Below are positions 1-8,841 of a DNA stretch of 64,000 bases, one piece after another. Source of the stretch: Acetobacteraceae bacterium (GTDB taxonomy: Bacteria > Pseudomonadota > Alphaproteobacteria > Acetobacterales > Acetobacteraceae); NCBI GenBank assembly GCA_003506895.1, contig DNXO01000162.1, positions 114,310-178,309 of the forward strand. Reading direction: 5' to 3'. Position numbers and translations under genes: made by a program. The notes beneath the pieces are model-generated. The model was not told the origin of the DNA and ran no database searches. It saw only the letters and a list, made by a program, of their open reading frames with translations. The number at the start of each line of letters is the position of its first letter. Position 1 is the stretch's first letter.

Positions 1-1
1 C

Positions 2-1030
2 CACGGCCAGTCCGACGCGATCGAACACATCACCCACAGCGTCTGCACCCTGGAGTTCGAGGATCACCGGCCGCTGTACGACTGGTTCATCGACAACCTC
101 CCCGTTCCCTCCCGTCCCCGCCAATACGAATTCGCTCGGCTGAACGTCAGCTACACCATCCTGTCGAAGCGACACCTGACGCGGTTGGTGACCGAGGGCC
201 ATGTCAGCGGCTGGGACGACCCCCGCATGCCGACCATCGCCGGCATAAGGCGCCGGGGCGTGCCCGCGGCGGCGTTGCGCGAGTTCATCGGCCGCGTGGG
301 GGTCGCCCGAGCGTACAGCACGGTGGATGTGGCGATGTTCGATTCGGCGATCCGGGATGCGCTGAACCCGTCGGCCGCGCGTCGGATGGCGGTGCTGCGG
401 CCGCTGAAGCTGATCATCGAGAACTACCCCGAGGGCCAGACCGAGACACTGGAAGCCCGCAATCACCCGGATGTGCCGGAAGCCGGCAGCCGAATGGTGA
501 CGTTCGGCCGGGAATTGTATGTCGAGCAGGACGACTTCATGGAGAACCCGCCGAAGAAGTTCTACCGGCTGTCCCCGGGTAAGGAGGTCCGCCTGCGCTG
601 GGGCTATCTGGTGACCTGCCAGTCGGTGGAGAAAGACTCCGAGGGCAACGTCGTGGCCCTGCGCTGCACTTATGACCCGGAGTCGAAGGGCGGCAACGCG
701 CCAGACGGCCGCAAGGTCCAGGCCACGCTGCACTGGGTCGCCGCGGCGGATGCGATGCCGGCCGAAATCCGGCTTTATTCGCATCTGTTCAACCGCCCCG
801 ACCCTGGCGCCGATGGCGATGCCCTGGCGGATTTGAACCCGGACTCGCTGGAGGTTCTGAGCGGTGCGCTGGTGGAACCGGCGTTGGCCAATGGCCCGAT
901 CGGCGAGGCGGTGCAGTTCGAGCGCACTGGGTATTTCGCGCTGGACCCGGACTCGCAGCCTGGGCGGCCGGTGTTCAATCGGACTGTTGGGCTTCGAGAT
1001 ACTTGGGCGAAGGTGCAGGGGAAGGGTTAG
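2..1030 (+). CDS. glnS: Glutaminyl-tRNA synthetase, C-terminal part (runs off the left edge)
   Basis: This class I aminoacyl-tRNA synthetase charges tRNA-Gln in the cytoplasm. The 342 visible residues start inside the catalytic domain (HGQSDAIEHITHSVCTLEFE, then YDWFIDNL). They contain the KMSKR-type loop as YTILSKRHL and continue through the anticodon-binding beta-barrels (ENPPKKFYRLSPGKEVRLR, RCTYDPESKGGN, ending FNRTVGLRDTWAKV). Roughly the first third of the protein lies outside the window. A diverged, broken copy of the last part of this gene lies at 3591-3871, on the far side of the AbiTii/Fic island, so this 3' end may have been supplied or exchanged by an incoming element. Identification is secure. 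Whether the gene strictly serves Gln rather than being a GluRS-like relative rests on the GlnRS-type C-terminal barrels. A GatCAB amidotransferase is also encoded in the window. Confidence 0.95.
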   Translation, partial: HGQSDAIEHITHSVCTLEFEDHRPLYDWFIDNLPVPSRPRQYEFARLNVSYTILSKRHLTRLVTEGHVSGWDDPRMPTIAGIRRRGVPAAALREFIGRVGVARAYSTVDVAMFDSAIRDALNPSAARRMAVLRPLKLIIENYPEGQTETLEARNHPDVPEAGSRMVTFGRELYVEQDDFMENPPKKFYRLSPGKEVRLRWGYLVTCQSVEKDSEGNVVALRCTYDPESKGGNAPDGRKVQATLHWVAAADAMPAEIRLYSHLFNRPDPGADGDALADLNPDSLEVLSGALVEPALANGPIGEAVQFERTGYFALDPDSQPGRPVFNRTVGLRDTWAKVQGKG

Positions 1031-1185
1031 CCCCCCGGCGGGGGTGGGCGGCTCTTGTGGCGCGGAGTTCTCTATTCGCGTCGGAACTCGGATCGGCCCC
1101 ATTGCCGCCGCGCGCGGACTGTTCAGAATGTCCATTCTGCGGCCGACACAACGACCGGATAATATCGCTTGATGGTAAGTGGCTC

Positions 1186-2109
1186 CTATCCAGGACCAAC
1201 CAGCTTTGTTACGGCCGCATCAACAGCCACCCTCAAGAGATGTTCCCCAGCGGGGGCTAACGCGCCTTTCAGCATGTCGAACCCTTTCCGCAGGCGTCCG
1301 CCATCTGGTTTATCGCTCTGTTGAGCCTCCGTCAGTTGTTGCAACGCCGCGCGCGTATTATCCTGAATGTCCTGTGGTAGATTGGAGGCCGGTAACATCT
1401 GACCTACCTGCTGCACGAGATCGCGAACGCCTTCAGTTGAGATCCCCGCGGATTTTACCTCGCCGTGAACATTTGAATTTGTTGCAGCTTGCACAAATGA
1501 TCCAACCTGGGCGATGTGAATATTATTCACGACGCCTTCCGTCACCCTTGCTGATTTCTCTTTGTCCTCCTCGTTGAAAACCAAGTCGTTGCCTAACATT
1601 CCCTGCTTTTCCATTTCCAGCGTCCAACGTAGCAAGATGCTACGGACCTTCTCAACGATCGCGGCAACCTGTGGTACTGTAAGTCTGATACGAAGGCGAG
1701 CGTCGCTCCAACTGAGTGCTTGCCGAATTTTGGTTTCCATTTCGGGAGAATAAGTGAATTCGAACATTCCATCCGATTTCGTGTCGCACAATGAGTGCTC
1801 TATAGCGCCGATGCTCATGCCGATCGGCGCATAAGAAAGCTTTCTTTTCAGTTCAGCATTGGCAAAACCCATGGGCTGCCACCCATGGTATGGATTGAAT
1901 GCCTCCGGCGTCCCGCCCAGTATTCTATATTCGGGAAGTTCGTCAGTTTCCTTGCCCATATACCCTTCGTTTTCACTATCAACCCAAGCCTCAAACTCCG
2001 CGAGACCGAGCTTAAAGCAGACCACTTTTGCCTTTAGTAGGGATTTGGAAAGCGAGGTTGAACTGTCAAGCAAAGCCCGCTGCATCTGAAGAATTATTGG
2101 TGTGGTCAT
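1186..2109 (-). CDS. AbiTii-domain protein (putative abortive-infection/defence protein)
   Basis: A 307-residue protein. Residues 1-80 match the AbiTii N-terminal domain: a helical start (LQMQRALLDSSTSLSKSLLK), the block GLAEFEAWVDSENEGY, and PEYRILGG. The AbiTii domain is known from predicted abortive-infection proteins, but its mechanism is not settled. The middle holds a DARLRIRLTVPQVAAIVEKV helical segment. The C-terminal third has a short beta-like stretch (NNIHIAQVGSFVQAATNSNV) and then helices, and I cannot assign it. I chose the ATG at 2109 because AAAGAGAG lies just upstream and because the domain begins there; 20 upstream residues in frame look non-native. The base composition is visibly less GC-rich than the flanking genes. 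It sits in an island with a resolvase remnant and a Fic gene, bounded by glnS and a glnS remnant. A defence role is inference. Confidence 0.75.
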   Translation of the reverse strand: MTTPIILQMQRALLDSSTSLSKSLLKAKVVCFKLGLAEFEAWVDSENEGYMGKETDELPEYRILGGTPEAFNPYHGWQPMGFANAELKRKLSYAPIGMSIGAIEHSLCDTKSDGMFEFTYSPEMETKIRQALSWSDARLRIRLTVPQVAAIVEKVRSILLRWTLEMEKQGMLGNDLVFNEEDKEKSARVTEGVVNNIHIAQVGSFVQAATNSNVHGEVKSAGISTEGVRDLVQQVGQMLPASNLPQDIQDNTRAALQQLTEAQQSDKPDGGRLRKGFDMLKGALAPAGEHLLRVAVDAAVTKLVGPG

Positions 2110-2131
2110 TGATCTCTCTTTCCAACGCTTG

Positions 2132-2551
2132 TCACGCGGTGAGCCTCGCAATCGTGCTGTAACTGACATTATATGAACTGGCGATGTCGCACATCGGCTC
2201 GCCGGCGTCGCGCCGGCTTAATGCTTCGTTAGCCTGCTGCGCGGTCAGCTTCGGCGGCCGTACGGCGTTGTGGTGTCTGCTCACGTGTCCGAGGAATCCG
2301 AGCCCGTCCTTTCGGACGTCGATCGTACCGAGGGTCTCAACGAGATCCCGCATTGATCGCGCCAGCCACGTCACAATAATCACGTCGGCGGCGGCGAGCT
2401 TGGCCATCAACTTCCTAAGCCGGGTCACCCCAGGTGGGGGCCCATCATCTTTTCGCGCAAGGCAGTCCAGCACTCGGCTGCCTTAAATTGGCTTCCAGCT
2501 TGGTGAGTTCCCAGCCGTAGGTCGAAAATCGGACATAACCGGAGATTATGG
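2132..2551 (-). pseudogene. Decayed serine recombinase/resolvase
   Basis: Pieces of one resolvase appear in different frames. The N-terminal catalytic start reads GYVRFSTYGWELTKLEA, compared with the family's GYxRVSTxGQ. It is followed in a second frame by KAAECWTALREKMMG. In a third frame come LAAADVIIVTWLARSMRDLV, the conserved DVLIVxxLDRLxRSxxDL region, and a C-terminal helix-turn-helix (EPMCDIASSYNVSYSTIARL). At least two frameshifts separate these pieces, the start codon has become ATA, and the consensus D and R of the LDRLxRS block are missing. The gene is therefore almost certainly inactive. Such recombinases move Tn3-like transposons and genomic islands, so this is a plausible relic of whatever delivered the neighbouring AbiTii and Fic genes. 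The C-terminal reading frame ends 23 bases before the AbiTii start. Confidence 0.7.
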
Positions 2552-3343
2552 CCTCGGCGGCCCGTCGTCAGTGCCGCCGCATGGCGTCCTTGGCGCGGGA
2601 AGCGCCTGACTCGAGGCGCTGACATACTCCACCAGGGTTGCATCGAGCCTTTCATAAAGCAGGCGGTCGAAAGCTTCGATTCCACCTCCGGCCTGCGCCG
2701 GCTGCAGGCCGGCAATATACGCGGGCCGGTCCTGGGGACGCACAGCGACAGCCGGATACCCACCACGGATCAGGAGCAAATTCATCAGCAGCCGCGCCGT
2801 GCGTCCGTTGCCATCATTGAAGGGATGTATCTCCACAAGGCGACGATGGGCAGTGAACGCGCTCCCGGGCGTGTCTGCCGCCATGCCAAGCCATGCCGAA
2901 AAATCGCCCATCAGCGGGGGGATCTCGGCCGGCGATGGAAAGGCGTGGCGTCCAATGTCGGTCAGCACATAGCGGCCTTGATCGGCATAGCGGCCAGCGA
3001 TGTCGGGCCGGGAGCGCAGCACAACCAATCGATGCAGGTTGCGCACATCCATCTCGGTGAGCGGCGCCTTATTGCGCGCAAGATCCCGGACGTAGCCAAT
3101 GGCCTCGAAGTGGTCGATCGCCTCAAGGTGATCCCTCAACGGCTTTCCGGCGACGGTTATGCCCTGCTCAATAACCATCGTCGTCTCGACGGCTGTAAGC
3201 GTATTCCCCTCGATCGCGTTCGATGTGTAGGTGAGTTCGATATCCTGGGAATGATCGAAGTTCGTTGTCCCGCCGGGCGCGCGAATGCGGAGCTGATCGA
3301 GTTCAGCCTTCCTGGCGGCAATGGAGGCGAGCAGGTTTTCCAT
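2546..3343 (-). CDS. Fic-domain protein (putative AMP-transferase) with N-terminal inhibitory motif
   Basis: A 265-residue Fic protein. The active-site loop is HPFNDGNGRTARLL, matching HPFxxGNGRxxR with the catalytic His, the Asn/Gly phosphate-binding loop and the Arg. Near the N terminus SNAIEGN fits the [S/T]xxxE[G/N] inhibitory helix, placing it in class II (antitoxin-like helix on the same chain, N-terminal). Fic enzymes usually transfer AMP from ATP to a hydroxyl on a target protein; the target is unknown here. The start ATG at 3343 begins MENLLASIAARKAELDQL, a normal length and start for stand-alone bacterial Fic proteins. The last 20 residues are Pro-rich and poorly conserved. Its tail overlaps the resolvase remnant by a few bases. 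Lying in the island next to AbiTii, it may be part of a defence or regulatory cargo, which is inference. Confidence 0.9.
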   Translation of the reverse strand: MENLLASIAARKAELDQLRIRAPGGTTNFDHSQDIELTYTSNAIEGNTLTAVETTMVIEQGITVAGKPLRDHLEAIDHFEAIGYVRDLARNKAPLTEMDVRNLHRLVVLRSRPDIAGRYADQGRYVLTDIGRHAFPSPAEIPPLMGDFSAWLGMAADTPGSAFTAHRRLVEIHPFNDGNGRTARLLMNLLLIRGGYPAVAVRPQDRPAYIAGLQPAQAGGGIEAFDRLLYERLDATLVEYVSASSQALPAPRTPCGGTDDGPPRP

Positions 3344-3590
3344 GGTGATTGTCTGTCACCATTCTGCATCAGAAACCGGCATCAGAAAATCATTTTGTTA
3401 TCAACGGCCTGAGCTTGATACGAATAGCCCGCTTCGTGGCACGCGCCGCCCCGATACACCGTTCATTTTTCGTTCTTTACCGCGCCGCGGACAGGTGCAA
3501 ACATGACTTATGAACGGAGAGGGTTGATCAGCAGAACCTGAATGGTTGCTTCCAGAATGGCATCGACCGTCGCCGCGGCGCACGCCTGAC

Positions 3591-3871
3591 ATGCAGAACC
3601 CGTCAAAGAAGTTTTATCGGCTATCCCCCGGAAAAGAGGTCCGGCTGCGCTGGCTATCTGGTGACCTGCCGGGAGATCGTGAAGGACGAAGCCGGAACTG
3701 TCACCACTCTGCGCTGCACCTACGACCCGGAATCGAAAGGCGGCAACGCCCTCGACAGCCGCAAGGTCCAAGCGCCGCTGCACTGGGTCTTTCGCGCTGG
3801 ATCCGGACTCGAAACCCGGGCGGCCGGTGTTCAATCGGGCCGTTGGGATTCAGGATACTTGGGCGAAGGTT
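3591..3871 (+). pseudogene. Diverged, broken copy of the glnS 3' end
   Basis: The segment translates in pieces to the end of GlnRS: MQNPSKKFYRLSPGKEVRLR, then (after a 2-base loss at CGCTGG|CTATCTG) LVTCREIVKDEAGTVTTLRC and YDPESKGGNALDSRKVQA. An internal deletion joins LHW to FALDPDSKPGRPVFNRAVG and IQDTWAKV, followed by a stop. Compared with the intact gene at 2-1030, most codons differ at synonymous positions while the protein is conserved. The copy is therefore an independently evolved allele that later decayed, not a recent tandem duplication. It marks the right-hand boundary of the AbiTii/resolvase/Fic island. Its stop codon abuts the end of the convergent glycosyltransferase gene. Confidence 0.85.
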
Positions 3872-4899
3872 TAGCCGGAAAGAAGACTGTCGATTTCGTC
3901 CGCCACCGCATCGATGGCGATGGCGGGCTGATACCCATGATAGGCGCGGGCGAAATTGGCCACGCGCTGGCGGCACGCGTCGTCGTCCAGCAGTCCACGC
4001 ACCGCCGCTTCGATCGCGTCGGCATCGGCGCCCGGCGGCAGACCGCGCCCCAATCCCTGTTGCGTCACCCGATGGAGGGTCATCGTCTGCTCCAGGAATA
4101 TCGGCAACATCAGTACGGGCTTACCCGCCAGCAGCGCCGGCCCGACGGCTTCGATGCCTTGGCATACGACGACATTGCCCGAACCGATCCGACTCAGCGC
4201 CTCGGTCACCGCGGCGCGTGCCGGATGGCCGGGGTCGAGATCGACAGCAGGCGTCGAACCCGCCGCGAACACCTGCCCATACCAATCGGCCTCGGTGCGC
4301 CCCGGATAGTGGTCAAGTTCCGGAAAGCCGCACAGAAAGACCGGCACGCCGTCGAAAAGGTCGCGTAATGCGCGCATCGGTCCGGCCTTGACTGCGGCCA
4401 GAACGGCGTTGACCACGGCAAGCACCCGGCCATCCAAGCTGCCCAGCGCATCGGGGGAAATGGTGTCCCAAGGCCGCATGCTGGCGAAAGGGGCGGTCAA
4501 AGGCGGCAGGCTGAATCCATCGCCGACGGCGGCGAGCGACACCCCGGCCACGCGCGCCGCCAGCATCGCGGTCGGCGCGAAATCGGCGATCAGCAGGTCG
4601 GGTTGGGCCTGGTCAATCACGGCCTGCCAACCGGCCATCAAACCACGCAGCGCGTCCGGCGCCGCGTAACCGCCATGCATCAGCAAATCGCTGTACGACA
4701 GGGCCACATAGCCGGGCGGCGGCGGCACGCTCCAACGTGGAGCGTCCAGGGTGGGAATGTTTGCAACAAGCCCGCCGGGGACGGCAAGCGAAACGTCATG
4801 CCCGCGACCGGCCAACGCGTCGGCCAACGGTAAAATCCGGGTCAGGGTCGCCGGGCCACGGAGGAATTCCGCCGCCAGCAGGACCCGTTTCCCGGACAT
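3871..4899 (-). CDS. Glycosyltransferase, GT1/UGT-like
   Basis: A 342-residue protein with the two-Rossmann GT-B layout of the UDP-glycosyltransferase family. The N-terminal domain opens with KRVLLAAEFLRGPATLTRIL and ADALAGRGHDVSLAVPGGL, typical of sugar-nucleotide transferases that read 'high in the pathway, low specificity'. The C-terminal donor-binding domain has VVVCQGIEAVGPALLAGKPV and LPIFLEQTMTLHRVTQQGLG, the region equivalent to the HCGxNSxxEAxxxGVPxVxxPxxxDQ motif, although the usual His and Gln are replaced. I chose the ATG at 4899 because the 25 residues upstream in frame overlap doxX coding sequence. The gene begins one base after the doxX stop, so it is probably co-transcribed with ndk-doxX. 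The acceptor (lipid, macrolide-like or surface glycan) cannot be inferred. Confidence 0.75.
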   Translation of the reverse strand: MSGKRVLLAAEFLRGPATLTRILPLADALAGRGHDVSLAVPGGLVANIPTLDAPRWSVPPPPGYVALSYSDLLMHGGYAAPDALRGLMAGWQAVIDQAQPDLLIADFAPTAMLAARVAGVSLAAVGDGFSLPPLTAPFASMRPWDTISPDALGSLDGRVLAVVNAVLAAVKAGPMRALRDLFDGVPVFLCGFPELDHYPGRTEADWYGQVFAAGSTPAVDLDPGHPARAAVTEALSRIGSGNVVVCQGIEAVGPALLAGKPVLMLPIFLEQTMTLHRVTQQGLGRGLPPGADADAIEAAVRGLLDDDACRQRVANFARAYHGYQPAIAIDAVADEIDSLLSG

Positions 4900-4900
4900 T

Positions 4901-5287
4901 CTACCTGCGGTCGGCGCTGAGCCGGCCGGCGCCAAACGCCACGATCTGCAGGAAGCCACCGGCCATGCAGACATTCTTCATGAAGTGGACCATCTGCGCC
5001 GGATCGTTCGGATGATAGTGCGCCGCCATCGCCGTGATGATGCACCACGCCCCGAGTATCAGCGCCGTCAGCCTGGTCTTGTAGCCCACAAGGAACAGGA
5101 TGCCGACGCCGATTTCGATCGCCAGGGTCAACGCATAGACCGCACCGGGCATCGGCAGGCCAAGCTTCGCGAAGCTGCCCACGGTCGCGGCCGGCCCAAG
5201 CGCTTTATGGACGCCCCTGTAGATAAAGATCGCGCTCATGAGAACTCGTCCCGCAAGCCCGACCCAATCTAGCAAGGTGGATTTCAT
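4901..5287 (-). CDS. DoxX family membrane protein
   Basis: A 128-residue integral membrane protein with four predicted hydrophobic segments (roughly residues 7-25, 48-68, 72-90 and 104-122). It shows the DoxX signature [15 protein letters not shown] near the N terminus and [20 protein letters not shown] before the second half. DoxX-type proteins are small quinone- or thiol-linked membrane proteins. Some are subunits of oxidoreductases, but most, like this one, have no demonstrated function. The start ATG overlaps the ndk stop codon (ATGA), and the stop lies one base before the glycosyltransferase start, indicating an ndk-doxX-glycosyltransferase transcription unit. Confidence 0.85.
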   Translation of the reverse strand: MKSTLLDWVGLAGRVLMSAIFIYRGVHKALGPAATVGSFAKLGLPMPGAVYALTLAIEIGVGILFLVGYKTRLTALILGAWCIITAMAAHYHPNDPAQMVHFMKNVCMAGGFLQIVAFGAGRLSADRR

Positions 5288-5706
5288 CCGACGATCTCGG
5301 TCCCCGCAAAGAAATACGCGATCTCGGTGGCCGCATTATCCAGGCTGTCGGAGCCGTGGACCGAATTCGCCTCGATGCTCTCGGCAAACAGCTTGCGGAT
5401 GGTGCCCTCGGCGGCATTGGCCGGGTTGGTCGCGCCCATGACGTCGCGGTGGCGCGCCACGGCGTTCTCACCTTCCAGCACCTGCACAACGACCGGGCCG
5501 GAGGTCATGAACGTCACCAGATCGCGGAAGAACGGGCGGGCGGCATGGACGCCATAGAACGTCTCGGCCTGGGCCGTGGTCATGTGCATGCGCTTCTGGG
5601 CAACAATCCGCAGACCGGCCGCTTCCAGCACCGCGTTGACCTTGCCGGTCAGATTCCGGCGCGTCGCATCCGGCTTGATAATCGAAAACGTGCGTTCAAT
5701 GGCCAT
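5284..5706 (-). CDS. ndk: Nucleoside diphosphate kinase
   Basis: A 140-residue enzyme, the usual length for bacterial NDK. It transfers the gamma-phosphate from ATP to NDPs and dNDPs through a phospho-histidine intermediate, balancing cytoplasmic NTP pools. The catalytic histidine lies in [12 protein letters not shown], and the start reads [18 protein letters not shown] with the conserved ERTFxxIKPD block. I chose the ATG at 5706 rather than an in-frame start further upstream because the conserved N terminus starts exactly here and GAGG (in cctgaGGAGG-like sequence) lies about ten bases before it. It heads a run ndk-doxX-glycosyltransferase. A dGTPase-like gene lies just upstream on the same strand, so nucleotide metabolism genes are grouped. 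Confidence 0.96.
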   Translation of the reverse strand: MAIERTFSIIKPDATRRNLTGKVNAVLEAAGLRIVAQKRMHMTTAQAETFYGVHAARPFFRDLVTFMTSGPVVVQVLEGENAVARHRDVMGATNPANAAEGTIRKLFAESIEANSVHGSDSLDNAATEIAYFFAGTEIVG

Positions 5707-5794
5707 CGTGGCCTCCTCAGGTACAGGTTCGGGCGGCTGAGTAAGGGTTTGCGCGCCGGAGGGCAAGCCGCCTTGGGGCAAGGCGGGTCGTTGG

Positions 5795-6970
5795 TTAACC
5801 GTTGACGCTGATGTCGGTCAGCCGCTTGTGCTCGTCCATCGCGTAGCGGTCGGTCATGCCGGCGATGTAGTCGCCGACGATGGTGGCGGAGCGCTGCATG
5901 CCGCCATCGCCGGCCCGGGCACGCCAGTCATCGGGCAGCATCGTGGGATCGGAATGGAGCAGGCGATACAGGTCCTCGGTCAGGCGCTTGGCCTTGGCCG
6001 ACATGCGATTGACCCGCCAGTGGCGATACATGCGGGCAAACAGGAAGTCCTTGATGGCCTGGTTGGCGTCGGCCATCGCCGGACTGAAGCTGATCACGCG
6101 ATGCTTGTGACGGCGGATCGCGTCCGGGCTGTCGGGTTCCAGCTTCGCCAGCCGCTTACCTGATTCCGCGATCAGGTCGCCGACCATGGCATTGATGACC
6201 CGCCGCAGCGTCTCGTGCCGCAATCGTGGCGGGGGCACGTCCAGGCTGGACATGCGGGCGGCGGCCAGCGAGTCACCAACCACCGGCAGATGCTTCAGGT
6301 CGTCGATCGTAAACAGACGCGCCCGCAGCCCATCGTCCAGATCGTGCGAGTGATACGCCACATCGTCGGCAATGGCCGCGACCTGGGCCTCGGCGCTCGG
6401 CTGCGTGTGCAGATCCAGTTTGTGCCGGTCGTTGTAGTCGGCGATGTAGGCCGTGGGATGGCGCAGCGGCCCGTTATGCTTGACCAGGCCCTCCAGCGTC
6501 TCCCATGTCAGGTTGAGCCCGTCCCACCCAGCGTAGCGGCTTTCCAGCAAAGTCACGATCCGCAGGCTCTGGGCGTTGTGATCGAATCCGCCCCACGGCT
6601 TCATAGAGACGTTCAGCGCCTCCTCGCCCGCATGGCCAAAGGGCGGATGCCCCAGGTCGTGCGCCAGAGCCAGCGCCTCCGTCAGGTCCTCGTCCAGACC
6701 CAGCGCCCTGGCGATTGAACGGGCGATCTGCGAGACCTCAAGGCTGTGGGTCAGCCGGGTGCGGTAGAAATCGCCCTCGTGATTAACAAAAACCTGGGTC
6801 TTGTATTGCAGCTTGCGGAACGCCGAGCTGTGAATGACCCGGTCGCGGTCGCGCTGCCACGGGGAGCGGGTTTCCGCCTCCGGCTCGTGATGCAGCCGGC
6901 CGCGCGCGGTGGCGGGCGAGACGGCGTAGGCAGCCAGGGAGGGACGACCGAACATATCACGCGGATACAC
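5795..6970 (-). CDS. dgt: Deoxyguanosinetriphosphate triphosphohydrolase-like protein (dNTPase)
   Basis: A 391-residue HD-domain enzyme. It hydrolyses dNTPs to deoxynucleosides plus triphosphate and is usually allosterically regulated by dNTPs. The metal site is visible as [19 protein letters not shown] followed by [19 protein letters not shown] (H...HD), with a third segment around [16 protein letters not shown]. The N-terminal family feature [20 protein letters not shown] (the R..HS.AFR-L--KTQV block) is intact. It may start at the first Met ([10 protein letters not shown]) or five codons later at MFGRP; both are before the conserved region. It is transcribed divergently from the Fe-S carrier gene, with about 70 bases between the starts. 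Confidence 0.93.
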   Translation of the reverse strand: MYPRDMFGRPSLAAYAVSPATARGRLHHEPEAETRSPWQRDRDRVIHSSAFRKLQYKTQVFVNHEGDFYRTRLTHSLEVSQIARSIARALGLDEDLTEALALAHDLGHPPFGHAGEEALNVSMKPWGGFDHNAQSLRIVTLLESRYAGWDGLNLTWETLEGLVKHNGPLRHPTAYIADYNDRHKLDLHTQPSAEAQVAAIADDVAYHSHDLDDGLRARLFTIDDLKHLPVVGDSLAAARMSSLDVPPPRLRHETLRRVINAMVGDLIAESGKRLAKLEPDSPDAIRRHKHRVISFSPAMADANQAIKDFLFARMYRHWRVNRMSAKAKRLTEDLYRLLHSDPTMLPDDWRARAGDGGMQRSATIVGDYIAGMTDRYAMDEHKRLTDISVNG

Positions 6971-7038
6971 CCTGCCCTGTTTCGCTTCAATCGCCGGGAC
7001 CGCTTCAAATTTGCCCCGGATGCGCCTATCTTACCGGG

Positions 7039-7374
7039 ATGGAACAGTTCGCCGTTACCGATCGCGCCGCCGCCCGGATCGCCGAGATCGTCGCCGAGAC
7101 GAAGCAGGCTACCGAAACCGCTCTCCGCGTTGCCGTGCTGGCAGGAGGATGCAGCGGGTTTCAGTACAAGTTTGAGCTGGATCCCAAGACCCAGCCCGAC
7201 GACCTCATCATCGAACGTGGTCCGGCTCGGGTCATCGTCGACTCAGTCAGCATGGATCTGCTGGCTGGATCGGAACTCGACTATACGGACGAACTGATGG
7301 GCAGCCACTTCGCGGTGCGCAACCCGAATGCGAAATCCGCCTGCGGTTGCGGGACAAGTTTCTCGCTCGACTGA
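7039..7374 (+). CDS. erpA: Iron-sulfur cluster insertion/carrier protein, HesB/IscA/ErpA family
   Basis: An A-type carrier of 111 residues that receives Fe-S clusters and passes them to apo-proteins. The three conserved cysteines are present as GGCSGFQYKF (first Cys) and SACGCGTSFS (C-G-C near the C terminus). The region SMDLLAGSELDYTDELMGS is characteristic of the ErpA/IscA group. The ErpA versus IscA assignment is not certain from sequence alone. There is no isc or suf operon in view, which fits the stand-alone ErpA pattern common in alphaproteobacteria. A small hairpin (CACCTC-TTAC-GAGGTG, about 7401-7416) follows the stop. Confidence 0.92.
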   Translation: MEQFAVTDRAAARIAEIVAETKQATETALRVAVLAGGCSGFQYKFELDPKTQPDDLIIERGPARVIVDSVSMDLLAGSELDYTDELMGSHFAVRNPNAKSACGCGTSFSLD

Positions 7375-7567
7375 AAGGCCAAGCGACTGAAAACGCAGCA
7401 CACCTCTTACGAGGTGGTGCGGAATTGTGCAGATTCCGCCAAGCCGCCCGCGTCTGCCTGACATTTTTGCGGCACTTCGGCGAAGCAACAGCACCCGAAG
7501 TGAGCCGCTACACACAGTGGCGTGACACTTGCTTAGCCTCCTGCGAATGAACAGGGGGCCTGACCGC

Positions 7568-8812
7568 ATGACCGATACTGCCGCAATCCTTCCAACCGCC
7601 ACGATGTCCGGAGCCACCCGCTGGACGCAGCTTGCGCTCGGGCTGGTGTGCATGATGTCGATCTCCAGCCCACAATACGTTTGGACCCTCTTTACCAAAC
7701 CGCTCGGCGCCGAACTCGGTGCATCGCCGGCTGCGCTCCAGGTCACGTTCTCCCTGCTGATCGTGCTGCAAACCTTCTTCTCGCCGTTTCAGGGGTGGCT
7801 GGTGGATAGGTTCGGCCCGAAGCTGCTGATCGGCGTCGGCGGCGCGCTGTCCGGGCTGTCCTGGGTTCTCGCATCGTTTGCCACGTCGCTGACGGGGTTA
7901 TACCTGACCTACGGGCTAATCGGCGGCTTGGGCACCGGCATCGTTTACGTGGGCGTTGTCGGGCAAATGGTCGGATGGTTTCCCGATCGCCGAGGCTTCG
8001 CCGCCGGCATCGTCGCCGCCGGGTATGGGATGGGGGCGATCCTGACGACCTTTCCGATCACGGCTTCCATGGCGATGCTCGGCTATCGACAGACACTGCT
8101 GCAATACGGCGCGGCGTTCGCCGTCATCGGACTGTTCGCGGCCCTGGGGTTGAAACCAGCCCCAACAACCGCGGCCACGAAAGCCGAGGGGGCCGGAGTC
8201 TCCACCGGCACGATGCTGCGCTCGCCGATCTTCTGGCTGATGTTCGTGATGATGACGTTGATGTCCACATCGGGACTGATGGTCACCTCGCAGATGGCGG
8301 CGTTTGCCGGCGAGTTCGGAATCACCAAGGCCGTGGTCTGGGGGTTGGCCGCTTTGCCCCTGGCACTGACGATCGACCGGTTCACCAACGGACTGACACG
8401 GCCGTTCTTCGGTTGGGTGTCCGACCAGATCGGCCGCGAGAACACGATGTTCCTGGCCTTCGCGCTGGAAGGCATCGCCATGGCGCTGTGGCTGGCAACA
8501 CGGACCGATCCGATGCTGTTCGTGCTGTTGTCCGGCGTGGTGTTCTTTGGCTGGGGAGAGATCTTCTCGCTGTTCCCCTCCACCTTGACCGACACGTTCG
8601 GGACGAAGAACGCGACGCGTAATTACGGCTGTCTGTACATGGCGCAAGGAATCGGGGCGATCTTCGGTGGCCCGATGGCATCTTTGCTGCACGAGGCGAC
8701 GGGAACCTGGACGACCGTATTCGGCGTGGCGATCACGGCCGACCTGCTGACGGCGGCGCTGGCCATCGCGGCGCTAAAGCCATTGCGTGCCAGATATCTT
8801 CGGGTCGGTTAA
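7568..8812 (+). CDS. MFS transporter, oxalate/formate antiporter (OFA) family
   Basis: A 414-residue inner-membrane permease with about twelve hydrophobic segments. The N-terminal half carries the OFA pattern: RWTQLALGLVCMM, SPQYVWTLFTKPLG, and QGWLVDRFGPKLLIG, the MFS loop 2-3 DRFGP motif. The C-terminal half has FFGWVSDQIGRENTMF and SDTFGTKNATRNYG-like elements (TLTDTFGTKNATRNYGCLY). Family members exchange oxalate for formate or move other small carboxylates; the substrate here is unproven. I chose the ATG at 7568, with AGGGGG about eleven bases upstream; another ATG at 7547 is possible. It is a stand-alone gene ended by the hairpin at 8842-8874, and no oxalate decarboxylase genes are adjacent. 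Confidence 0.85.
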   Translation: MTDTAAILPTATMSGATRWTQLALGLVCMMSISSPQYVWTLFTKPLGAELGASPAALQVTFSLLIVLQTFFSPFQGWLVDRFGPKLLIGVGGALSGLSWVLASFATSLTGLYLTYGLIGGLGTGIVYVGVVGQMVGWFPDRRGFAAGIVAAGYGMGAILTTFPITASMAMLGYRQTLLQYGAAFAVIGLFAALGLKPAPTTAATKAEGAGVSTGTMLRSPIFWLMFVMMTLMSTSGLMVTSQMAAFAGEFGITKAVVWGLAALPLALTIDRFTNGLTRPFFGWVSDQIGRENTMFLAFALEGIAMALWLATRTDPMLFVLLSGVVFFGWGEIFSLFPSTLTDTFGTKNATRNYGCLYMAQGIGAIFGGPMASLLHEATGTWTTVFGVAITADLLTAALAIAALKPLRARYLRVG

Positions 8813-8841
8813 GCCTTCGTTAACACAACCTCCGTAAACGA

